A stretch of DNA of 27,645 nucleotides, taken from positions 1 to 27,645 of the IMG/VR virus record IMGVR_UViG_3300040801_004484. The stretch is one strand, 5' to 3'. Under the pieces are notes generated by a model. That model was not told the origin of the DNA. It made no database searches and was given only the letters and a program-made list of their open reading frames with translations. Within the stretch, counting starts at the first letter, position 1; the number at the start of each line of letters is the position of its first letter. A program made the translations under genes and the position numbers. This document shows, one piece after another, positions 21,336 to 27,645 of the stretch. The stretch comes from a virus.

Positions 21336-22492
21336 TGTACGGAACACCCGACATGGCGCGCGCCGCGCTCCAGCCGATCGAGATCTTCCGCCCTGGGCGG
21401 CATACCGACATGAGCGGCGAGGCGCTGGAATTCTCCGAGGCCGACCTACACGCCTCGGCCGCCGCCTACGACCCGGCGCTGCACGAGGCCCCGCTGACCG
21501 TCGGGCACCCGCGCCACAACCTGCCGGCCTACGGCTGGGTGCGCGCGCTGGCCGTGCCCGAGACCGACTCCTCCCTGCAGGCGACGCCGCACCAGGTCGA
21601 CCCTGCCTTCGCCGAGATGGTCCGCGCGGGCCGCTTCAAGAAGATCTCGGCCTCCTTCTACCGCCCGCACGCGCCGGGCAACCCCAAGCCCGGCGTGTAC
21701 TACCTGCGCCATGTCGGCTTCCTCGGCGCGCAACCGCCGGCCGTCAAGGGCCTGCGCGACGCCGAGTTCGCCGACGACGAGGCCGGCGTGGTGACGCTGG
21801 AGTTCGGCGAGGACGCGCGCTGGGGCTTTGAGTCCATCGCCCGGGTGTTGCGCGGCCTGCGCGAATGGCTCATCGAGCGCGACGGCACCGAGACCGCCGA
21901 CCGCGTCGTGCCGGACTACCTCATCCGCGACACCCAGGCCGTCGCCGAGGACGAGCGCGAAGCCGGCGCTGCGGCCTACTCAGAACCCACACAGGAGACC
22001 CCCGCGATGCCAGAGCAGCAGCCCGTCGACCTTGCCGAGCGCGAGGCGGAACTGAACAGCCGCGAGCAGGCCATCAAGGACCGCGAAGACCAGGCCCGGG
22101 CCGGCGAGGCCGCACGCCGTCACGCCGAGGCCGCAGCCTTCGCCGAGCGCCTGGTCGAGGCGGGCAAGGTCCTGCCCAAGGATCGCGACGCCCTGGTCGC
22201 CTTCATGGACGGGCTGGACGCCGAGGCGGCGATCGAGTTCGGCGAGGGCGATGAGCGCCGCCGGCATGGCGCCGGCGAATGGCTGCAGGAGTTCCTCGAG
22301 GCGCTGCCGCCGCGCGTGGACTTCGGCGAGCACACGCCGGGCGAGACGCAGGATGAGCAGACCGCGGACTTCGCGGCGCCGCCCGGCTACGCCGTGGACG
22401 CGCAGCAGCTCGAGCTGCATCGCAAGGCGCTCGCCTACCAACGCGAGCATGACACCGACTACGTGACCGCAGCGCGCGCCGTCGCGCCGTAG
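21335..22492 (+). CDS. Head maturation protease (Mu gpI-like)
   Basis: A 385-residue protein. The protease part (about 1-150) has the family blocks IEIFRPGRHTDMSGEALEFS, YDPALHEAPLTVGHPRHNLP, then AYGWVRAL, ARPA-type FKKISASFYRP and YYLRHVGFLGAQPPAVKGL; the H of VGHP and the S of ISASFY are likely catalytic. The C-terminal half is a charged scaffold-like region that is also made alone from an internal start. The ATG at 21335 lies at the promoter without a ribosome site; an in-frame ATG at 21353 is a possible alternative. Confidence 0.9.
   Translation: MYGTPDMARAALQPIEIFRPGRHTDMSGEALEFSEADLHASAAAYDPALHEAPLTVGHPRHNLPAYGWVRALAVPETDSSLQATPHQVDPAFAEMVRAGRFKKISASFYRPHAPGNPKPGVYYLRHVGFLGAQPPAVKGLRDAEFADDEAGVVTLEFGEDARWGFESIARVLRGLREWLIERDGTETADRVVPDYLIRDTQAVAEDEREAGAAAYSEPTQETPAMPEQQPVDLAEREAELNSREQAIKDREDQARAGEAARRHAEAAAFAERLVEAGKVLPKDRDALVAFMDGLDAEAAIEFGEGDERRRHGAGEWLQEFLEALPPRVDFGEHTPGETQDEQTADFAAPPGYAVDAQQLELHRKALAYQREHDTDYVTAARAVAP
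22007..22492 (+). CDS. Nested in-frame scaffold protein (Mu gpZ-like)
   Basis: An ATG at 22007, in frame with the protease gene, is preceded by a strong AGGAG 8 nt upstream, which is unexpected inside a gene unless used. It would yield the last 161 residues: a coiled coil (LAEREAELNSREQAIKDRED), an acidic middle and a C-terminal helix. In Mu, the scaffold gpZ is likewise the C-terminal part of gpI from an internal start. The free scaffold would organise the capsid protein before cleavage. Confidence 0.72.
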   Translation: MPEQQPVDLAEREAELNSREQAIKDREDQARAGEAARRHAEAAAFAERLVEAGKVLPKDRDALVAFMDGLDAEAAIEFGEGDERRRHGAGEWLQEFLEALPPRVDFGEHTPGETQDEQTADFAAPPGYAVDAQQLELHRKALAYQREHDTDYVTAARAVAP

Positions 22493-22521
22493 CCTCGCTG
22501 CCCATCGATTAGGAGCACGCC

Positions 22522-22929
22522 ATGCAGAACATCTCCATCCTCACGCTCACCCTTGTCGCCACCGCCCTGATCAGCAGGTATCGCGGCGTCGGTTTCGACG
22601 GGGCCCAGGCGACCGTACAGGGGCAGAAGGTCGCCGGCTTCGCGCGCCACGACGCTGCGATCGGCGAGTCGGTACCCGTCGACAGCAAGGGCACCCTCGT
22701 CGCCGAGACCGGCGCCCCCGTGGCGGTCGGCGACACGCTGATCGTCGACGCTCAGGGGCGCGTCATCCCGGGCGCGCCGCTCGCCGTCCAGGCGGGGGGC
22801 GTCGCAGTCACCAGCACGGCCGCCAACGGCGAGATCCTCGAGGGCGCGGCGCTGCCCGACTTCGCCGTCGGCGAGGCGCTGGAGTCGGCCGCCGGCGCGG
22901 GCGAGTTCATCGAGATCCTCGCGCGCTAG
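22522..22929 (+). CDS. Capsid decoration/cement protein (DUF2190)
   Basis: A 135-residue beta-rich protein with the DUF2190 pattern: a repeated barrel of short strands and glycines (VGFDGAQATVQGQKVAGFAR, PVAVGDTLIVDAQGRVIPGA, then EILEGAALPDFAVGEALESA). Such proteins sit on the outside of the head in related phages. TAGGAG precedes the start. It is placed, as usual, between protease/scaffold and the major capsid gene. Confidence 0.8.
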   Translation: MQNISILTLTLVATALISRYRGVGFDGAQATVQGQKVAGFARHDAAIGESVPVDSKGTLVAETGAPVAVGDTLIVDAQGRVIPGAPLAVQAGGVAVTSTAANGEILEGAALPDFAVGEALESAAGAGEFIEILAR

Positions 22930-22975
22930 CCCCTGCGGTCACTAGCCGCATCGACCACACACAGGAGTCAGCATC

Positions 22976-23905
22976 ATGCCCATCGGTATGTCCCCCAGCC
23001 AGGTGCGGGTCGTCGACCCGGTCCTCTCGAACGTCGTCCAGGGCTACCGCCATCCCGAGCACGTGGGCATGGCGCTGTTCCCGCGCGTGCCCGTCATGGT
23101 CAGCGGCGGGCAGGTGATCGAGTTCGGCAAGGAGAGCTTCCAGCTCTACAACGCACGCCGCGCCCCGGGCGCCAACACCAAGCGCGTGCAGTTCGGCTAC
23201 CTCGGCAAGCCCTTCGCCCTGGTGCAGGACGCCCTGGAGGGTCAGGTGCCGCGCGAGCACATGCGCGATGCGAGCCGCACCCCGGGCATCGACCTGGGCA
23301 CCCGCGCGAGCAACACCACCATGCGCAGCCTCTCGCTCGCCCTGGAGCACGAGCAGGCCCAGCTCGCGCGCAACCTCGCCAACTACGACGTCAACCACCA
23401 GGTCGACCTCGCCGCCGCGCCGTGGACCACCGACACCAACAACCCCAATGCCGACATCGAGGCGGGCAAGGAGGCGGTGCGTGCGAGCGTCGGCATCTAC
23501 CCGAACACGCTGCTGCTCTCGGCGCTGGCCTTCAAGGCGGCGAAGAACAACGCCCTGGTCGTCGAGCGCTTCAAGTACACCAGCCGCGAATCGATCACGG
23601 TCGAGATGCTGGCCAACCTCTGGGATCTCGACCGCGTCGTGGTCGGCTCGGCGATCACCTTCGACGATGCCGGCGCGCCGACCGACGTCTGGGGCGCCGA
23701 TGCGGTGCTCGCCTACGTGCCCCCGGCGCCGTCCAGCATGGAGGAGCCCTCCTACGGGTACACCTACACGATGGAGGCCCACCCGCTGGTCGAGCAGGCC
23801 TACTACGACAACAACGCCAAGTCCTGGATCTACCCGGTCACCTACGAGCGCGTGCCGGTGCTCTCCGGCATCACCTCCGGTTACCTGATCCAGAACGCGG
23901 GCTGA
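22976..23905 (+). CDS. Major capsid protein (Mu gpT position)
   Basis: A 309-residue protein, close to Mu gpT (305). Its position after scaffold and decoration genes, the strong CAGGAGT site upstream, and a long N-terminal segment followed by the LSLALEHEQAQLARNLANYD helix fit an HK97-fold capsid protein of the transposable-phage type. It has blocks MVSGGQVIEFGKESFQLYNA, NTLLLSALAFKAAKNN and VWGADAVLAYVPPAPSSMEE. A strong hairpin follows the stop, fitting a highly expressed gene. Confidence 0.88.
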   Translation: MPIGMSPSQVRVVDPVLSNVVQGYRHPEHVGMALFPRVPVMVSGGQVIEFGKESFQLYNARRAPGANTKRVQFGYLGKPFALVQDALEGQVPREHMRDASRTPGIDLGTRASNTTMRSLSLALEHEQAQLARNLANYDVNHQVDLAAAPWTTDTNNPNADIEAGKEAVRASVGIYPNTLLLSALAFKAAKNNALVVERFKYTSRESITVEMLANLWDLDRVVVGSAITFDDAGAPTDVWGADAVLAYVPPAPSSMEEPSYGYTYTMEAHPLVEQAYYDNNAKSWIYPVTYERVPVLSGITSGYLIQNAG

Positions 23906-23925
23906 CTTCCACCGCCACGCAGCGC

Positions 23926-23946
23926 AGGCGCCCTTTGAGGGCGCCT
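23926..23946. terminator. Hairpin after the major capsid gene
   Basis: AGGCGCCC-TTTGA-GGGCGCCT is a perfect 8-5-8 hairpin 20 bp after the capsid stop. No U-tract follows and the next ribosome-binding site (TAGAGGAG) comes right after, so partial termination or protection of the capsid message from 3' decay is more likely than full termination. Confidence 0.45.
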
Positions 23947-23959
23947 AGAGGAGACGACA

Positions 23960-24151
23960 ATGGCCAAGTACCGCATCGTGCGACCCGTCAAGATCGAGGG
24001 CGCGCTCCACAAGCCGGGCGAGCACGACCTCGAGCTCGAGCCGAAGGTCGCGGCCCCCGCGCTGAAGTCCGGCAGCCTGGTCGCGGCCGGCGCAGGTCAA
24101 CACCTACCGCGCGCTGCGGACAAGCCTGCCGGCAAGGGCGCGGGCAAGTAG
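23960..24151 (+). CDS. Small head-region protein, function unknown
   Basis: A 63-residue protein with a strong GAGGAG upstream. It starts AKYRIVRPVKIEGALHKPGE and ends in a Lys/Ala/Gly tail. The beta-like first half resembles short proteins encoded after the capsid gene in Mu-like phages (gp35 position). It may be a head-completion factor, which is inference. Confidence 0.65.
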   Translation: MAKYRIVRPVKIEGALHKPGEHDLELEPKVAAPALKSGSLVAAGAGQHLPRAADKPAGKGAGK

Positions 24152-24154
24152 CCC

Positions 24155-24643
24155 ATGTATGCGCTCGCGGCCGATCTGCTCGTGCGCTTCGACGCCACCG
24201 AGCTGGCGCAGGTGGCGACACCGGCCGAGCATCCGGTCGTGGCGCCCGCACTGCTGCGCCTGACCATCGAGGGCGCCGACCGCAGCGCCTACACCCCCGA
24301 GCAGATCGTCGCGGCCGACGCCGCCGCCGCGCGCATCGGCCAGGCGCTGGGCGATGCGGACAACGACATCGACCTGTACCTGGGCGCGCGCTACGACCTG
24401 CCCATCACGCCCGTGCCGCAGACCTTGGTGCGTGTCGCCTGCGACCTCGCCCGCTACCAGCTCTACGACGACGCCGCCCCCGAGGAGGTGCGTGATCGTT
24501 ACAAGGCCGCGCGACGCGTACTGGAGCACCTCGCCAAGGGCATGCTCAAGCTCGGCCTGGATACCGAGCCCGCCCCCGAGAACGCGCCGCAGGTCAGCGG
24601 CGGTGCGCGCGTGTTCACCGAGCGCACGCTCGAGGACTTCTGA
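24155..24643 (+). CDS. Head-tail completion protein (DUF1320, Mu gp36-like)
   Basis: A 162-residue protein with the DUF1320 pattern: a helical start MYALAADLLVRFDATELAQV, AARIGQALGDADNDIDLYLG, RYDLPITPVPQTLVRVACDL and RYQLYDDAAPEEVRDRYKAA. The family is related to head-tail connectors. It begins 3 nt after the previous stop, and its stop overlaps the next start (TGATG). Confidence 0.88.
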   Translation: MYALAADLLVRFDATELAQVATPAEHPVVAPALLRLTIEGADRSAYTPEQIVAADAAAARIGQALGDADNDIDLYLGARYDLPITPVPQTLVRVACDLARYQLYDDAAPEEVRDRYKAARRVLEHLAKGMLKLGLDTEPAPENAPQVSGGARVFTERTLEDF

Positions 24644-25209
24644 TGAGCGTCATCCGCCAGGTCGAGGATGCGTTGCTGGCCGAGGTCGACGCCGCCCTCG
24701 CCGACACCGTGCGCGTCAAGCAGACGCTGGGCGGCTCGTGGACGCTCGACGCGCTGAAGCGCGCCCTGCAGACATCGCCCGGTGTCTACGCCGCCTTTCT
24801 CGGCGCCCGCCAGGTCGGACGCAACACGGAGAGCTCCGGCATCGACGGGCGCTTCGCCGTCTACATCGTCGCCAAGGCGTCGAGCGATCCGATTCGCCGT
24901 CGCGGCACACCGCATGAGATCGGCGCCTACGACATGCTCGAGCGCCTGGCCCCGCGCCTGGGCGGGCTCACGGTGCCCGGCGTCGGCAGCTGCGAGCTGA
25001 CCGCGATCGAGAACCTCTTCCGCGACGCGCTCTTTGACGTCGGCGGCACCGTGTACGGCCTGATGCTCACGCTGCCGAGGATGCCGCTACCGCCCGCGCT
25101 CGATACGACCGTGCTCGACAACTTCGCCACCTACCGCGCCGACTCCAACCCCGGCGGACCGGACACGCCGGCCATGCCGACCGAGCTCACCCTGGAGACC
25201 CTGCCATGA
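24643..25209 (+). CDS. Tail terminator-type protein (DUF1834, Mu gp37-like)
   Basis: A 188-residue protein with the DUF1834 layout: VIRQVEDALLAEVDAALADT at the start, GVYAAFLG, then RFAVYIVAKASSDPIRRRGT and GAYDMLERLAPRLGGLTVPG. Mu gp37-type proteins act at the head-tail joint. Overlaps of 1 bp upstream and 4 bp downstream tie it to the tail operon. Confidence 0.87.
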   Translation: MSVIRQVEDALLAEVDAALADTVRVKQTLGGSWTLDALKRALQTSPGVYAAFLGARQVGRNTESSGIDGRFAVYIVAKASSDPIRRRGTPHEIGAYDMLERLAPRLGGLTVPGVGSCELTAIENLFRDALFDVGGTVYGLMLTLPRMPLPPALDTTVLDNFATYRADSNPGGPDTPAMPTELTLETLP

Positions 25210-25436
25210 GCACCGACCCGACCTCGTTCGTGCTGCGCCCGACGGCCGCGCGCATCGTCCTCGACCCGCAGACCTTGCGCCCGCTCGCCTCCGAGGGCGA
25301 GCGCAAGCCGCGCGATGCCTACTGGTTGCGGCGCCTGGCCGAGGGCAGCGTCGAGGTCGTCTGCGAGCCTGCCGAGGCGAGTGCCTCCAAGCCGGTCCCT
25401 GACAAGCCGGCCAAGACCGCCAAGAGGAACGCCTGA
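25206..25436 (+). CDS. DUF2635 protein (Mu gp38-like)
   Basis: A 76-residue protein. FVLRPTAARIVLDPQTLRPL, then ASEGERKPRDAYWLRRLAEG, is the DUF2635 signature, followed by a short Lys/Ala tail. In Mu-like phages this gene always precedes the sheath gene. Function is unknown. Stop and start of the sheath gene overlap (TGATG). Confidence 0.85.
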   Translation: MSTDPTSFVLRPTAARIVLDPQTLRPLASEGERKPRDAYWLRRLAEGSVEVVCEPAEASASKPVPDKPAKTAKRNA

Positions 25437-26908
25437 TGCCGATCAGCTTCGACAACATCCCCGATGCGCTGCGCACGCCGGGCGTCTACATCGAATTCAA
25501 TGCCGAGCTGGCCGCGCAGTCCGAGATCCAGCAGCGCATCCTGTTCATCGGCCAACGCCTGGCCACCGGCAGCGTCGCGGCCGCGACGCCCGTGCGTGTC
25601 TCGCGCATCTCCGATGCCCGCGCGTACTTCGGCGCCGGCTCGATGCTGAGCGAGATGCTGCGCCACGCCCTGCCGCTGGTGCAGGGCCAGGAGGTCTGGG
25701 CGATCGCGCTGGACGACGACCCGGCCGACACCGCCGCCACCGGCACGATCGAATTCCTCGGTGCACCCACCGAGCCCGGCACCGTGGCCATCAGCATCGC
25801 CGGTCGTCGTGTCGAGTTCGCCGTCACCGCGGGCATGACCGCCGCGGCGGTGGCGGACGCCTTCCGCGCCGCGCTGCTGGGGGGCGAGTTCGCGACCGAC
25901 CCGGCCGCGATGATCGGCGCGGCCAACGGCGTCAACCCCGCCATCACCGACCTCACCGCGCGCATGAGCGGTGAGATCGGCGAGGGCATCGAGCTGCGCG
26001 TGCACGCGCCGCTGCCGGCCGGGCTCACCGCGACGACCACCGGGCCCAACTTCGGTGCGGGCGCGGTGGACGTCGGCAGCGCCATCGCCGCGATGGGCGA
26101 CGAGTGGTGGAACTGGATCGTCTGCCCCTACACCGATGCCGTGAACCTGCCCCTGATGCGCCAGGAGCTGGATCGACGCTGGGGCCCGCTGGTGCAGCAG
26201 GGCGCGCGCATGTTCGCCGCGCTGCGCGGCGAATACGCCGACACCACCAGCGCGCTGGACGTGCCGCCCAACAGCGCGCACATCAGCATCCTGGCGACCG
26301 GCCTCGCGCCGCAGCCGCCCTGGGTGTGGGCGGGCGTCAACGCCGCCGTCGCCGCGCGCTCGCTGTCCATCGACCCCGCGCGCCCGCTGCAGCGCCTGGA
26401 GCTGCCCGGCCTGTTGCCGGCCGACGTGGCGGCGCGCTTCATCCAGGCGGAGCGCAACACGCTGCTCTACTCGGGCCTGGCCACGCACACCGTCGGCGCC
26501 GACGGGCGCGTGCGCATCGAGCGGCAGATCACCACCTACACCGCCGATGCCTCCGGCGCGGCCGACTCGGCCTACCTGGACATCAACACCCCCGAGACCC
26601 TGGAGCGCATCCGCTACGCCCAGCGCACGCTCTTCGCGCAGAAGTACCCGCGGCACAAGCTCGCCGCGGACGACGCACGCGTCGGCGCCGGCCAGGCCGT
26701 CATGCAGCCGAAGATCGCGCGCGCCGAGCTGCTCGCCCTCTATCGCGACTTCGAGGAGGGCGGCTGGACGCAGGACTACGAGGGCTACAAGGAGAGCCTC
26801 ATCGTCGAGATCGACGCCACCGACCCCAGCCGGCTCAACGTGCTCGACTCGCCCAAGCTCGTCGGCCAGTACCGCGTGCACGCGATGAAGACCCAGTTCC
26901 GCCGCTGA
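25436..26908 (+). CDS. Contractile tail sheath protein (Mu gpL-like)
   Basis: A 490-residue protein, close to Mu gpL (495). It starts ISFDNIPDALRTPGVYIEFN, typical of the family, and ends in the conserved sheath C-terminal domain (YEGYKESLIVEIDATDPSRL, NVLDSPKLVGQYRVHAMKTQ). The middle has the expected variable insertion. It shows that the phage is a myovirus. The tail tube gene follows after 23 bp. Confidence 0.94.
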   Translation: MPISFDNIPDALRTPGVYIEFNAELAAQSEIQQRILFIGQRLATGSVAAATPVRVSRISDARAYFGAGSMLSEMLRHALPLVQGQEVWAIALDDDPADTAATGTIEFLGAPTEPGTVAISIAGRRVEFAVTAGMTAAAVADAFRAALLGGEFATDPAAMIGAANGVNPAITDLTARMSGEIGEGIELRVHAPLPAGLTATTTGPNFGAGAVDVGSAIAAMGDEWWNWIVCPYTDAVNLPLMRQELDRRWGPLVQQGARMFAALRGEYADTTSALDVPPNSAHISILATGLAPQPPWVWAGVNAAVAARSLSIDPARPLQRLELPGLLPADVAARFIQAERNTLLYSGLATHTVGADGRVRIERQITTYTADASGAADSAYLDINTPETLERIRYAQRTLFAQKYPRHKLAADDARVGAGQAVMQPKIARAELLALYRDFEEGGWTQDYEGYKESLIVEIDATDPSRLNVLDSPKLVGQYRVHAMKTQFRR

Positions 26909-26931
26909 CACTGACATAGGAGCACGCACAC

Positions 26932-27291
26932 ATGGCACAGATCACAGGGCGCGCCACCATCCGCGTCGACGGCCAGGAGCTGCGCAGCCTCGGCGGCGCC
27001 ACGCTCAACATCGGCGGCGTCAGCCGCGAGGCCGTCACGGGCGGGGGCAAGATCCACGGCTACAGGGAGGCCGACGAGGCCTCGACGCTGGAGTGCCGCA
27101 TCGCCCACACCCGCGCGCTCTCCCTGCGCTGGCTGGCCTCCATCGAGTCCGCCACCGTCGAGTTCGAGACCGATACCGGCGTCCAATTTCTCATGCGCGG
27201 CGCCTTCACCACCGCCGTGCCCAGCCTCGCCGAGTCCGACGGCGCGGTCGACCTCTCGATGGCCGCGCTCGAATGCGACGAGCTCAGCTGA
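26932..27291 (+). CDS. Tail tube protein (Mu gpM-like)
   Basis: A 119-residue protein of the Mu tail-tube family: ITGRATIRVDGQELRSLGGA, then TLNIGGVSREAVTGGGKIHG and TLECRIAHTRALSLRWLASI. It forms the inner tube within the sheath. TAGGAG lies upstream of the start. Its stop overlaps the start of the next gene. Confidence 0.92.
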   Translation: MAQITGRATIRVDGQELRSLGGATLNIGGVSREAVTGGGKIHGYREADEASTLECRIAHTRALSLRWLASIESATVEFETDTGVQFLMRGAFTTAVPSLAESDGAVDLSMAALECDELS

Positions 27292-27645
27292 TGGCCAGCG
27301 ACACCTTCGAGCTCCAGGACGGTTACCAGCTCGGCGAGCAGACGCTCACCGAGGTCGAGCTGCGCGAGGTCGGCGCGGGCGACATCATCGAGGCGCAGGG
27401 CGAGAGCGAGCAGCTCCTGCGCACGGCCGAGGGCTGGCAGCTCATCCCCAGCCCCTCGGCCGTGGGCATCCACATCCTGCGCCGCCAGATCGTGCGCATC
27501 GGCGATGTGCAGGGGCCGCTCTCGCTGAGTGACATCAAGCGCCTCAGCGCACGCGACCTCGCCCGCATCCAGGATCGCGCCGACGCCCTGGAGCAGGCCG
27601 CCCTCGCCGAGGGTGCCGCGCGGGGGGTCGCGCAGCGGGGGCGAG
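27291..27645 (+). CDS. Tail assembly protein (Mu gp41-like), cut by the window end
   Basis: At least 118 residues, open to the end of the window. It reads SDTFELQDGYQLGEQTLTEV, then ELREVGAGDIIEAQGESEQL and LSLSDIKRLSARDLARIQDR, matching the phage tail assembly family (Mu gp41, FluMu gp41). In Mu this region is translated with a frameshift into a second product before the tape measure gene; that part is outside the window. It starts by stop-start overlap with the tube gene. Confidence 0.85.
   Translation, partial: MASDTFELQDGYQLGEQTLTEVELREVGAGDIIEAQGESEQLLRTAEGWQLIPSPSAVGIHILRRQIVRIGDVQGPLSLSDIKRLSARDLARIQDRADALEQAALAEGAARGVAQRGR

Noticed and set aside
25319-26938. Long minus-strand frame opposite the sheath gene
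   Set aside because: Antisense shadow of the tail sheath gene; composition is typical of spurious GC-rich frames.
1-27645. tRNA, rRNA or CRISPR array
   Set aside because: No regularly spaced repeat-spacer array and no recognisable tRNA or rRNA sequence were seen on reading; the only tandem repeats are the short phased ones at 141-180.

Overview
The window is the left and central part of a Mu-like transposable (pro)phage in a very GC-rich bacterium. The evidence is a Ner-type regulator next to a divergent repressor, a MuA-type DDE transposase followed by a MuB-type AAA ATPase, a long run of small early genes ending in gemA and a Mor-family activator, and then lysis, packaging, head and tail genes in Mu order. 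The dense GC-rich coding and the Mu-family gene content fit a gammaproteobacterium with about 70% GC, but no host marker gene is present, so the host assignment is a guess.

Layout. 1-288: left-end region without a convincing gene, carrying four 10-bp phased repeats, a perfect dyad and a pair of direct repeats. 289-1035 (minus): a small membrane protein and an XRE-type repressor. 1055-1128: a control region with a perfect 16-bp operator-like dyad inside a TTGACA promoter. 1137-1930: Ner-like regulator and a conserved small early protein. 1936-2433 (minus): coiled-coil/zinc-ribbon protein. 2498-5515: transposase and its ATPase activator. 5515-10907: about fifteen short, mostly overlapping early genes, including several winged-helix/HTH proteins, a putative outer-membrane barrel, a Gam-like protein, GemA and Mor. 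11010-12500: putative M15-type endolysin, 3TM holin and a DUF2730 protein. 12493-19210: small phage protein, terminase small and large subunits, portal, D12-class DNA adenine methylase, MuF-like head protein with a C-terminal nuclease-like domain, and virion morphogenesis protein G. 19417-21147: a low-GC two-gene insert, a three-Cys-motif (DUF5131/Gp37-Gp68) protein plus TcmP. 21335-27645: protease with nested scaffold, decoration protein, major capsid protein, head-tail completion proteins, tail sheath, tail tube and a truncated tail assembly protein.

How it works together. The repressor and Ner probably compete at the 1055-1128 switch. Early transcription makes the transposition machinery and ends with the Mor-family activator. 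That activator is the obvious candidate to act on two nearly identical late promoter modules, upstream of the endolysin gene and of protease gene I. Each has the same 17-bp dyad-containing sequence centred exactly 43.5 bp before an ATG that has no ribosome-binding site. These positions match the Plys and PI promoters of Mu, and the geometry suggests leaderless late mRNAs.

Most interesting items: the twin late promoters with probable leaderless starts; the DUF5131-TcmP accessory cassette inserted just upstream of the second late promoter; the nuclease-like domain fused to the head protein; the DPLY variant in the methylase catalytic motif; and the helically phased repeats at the left end.
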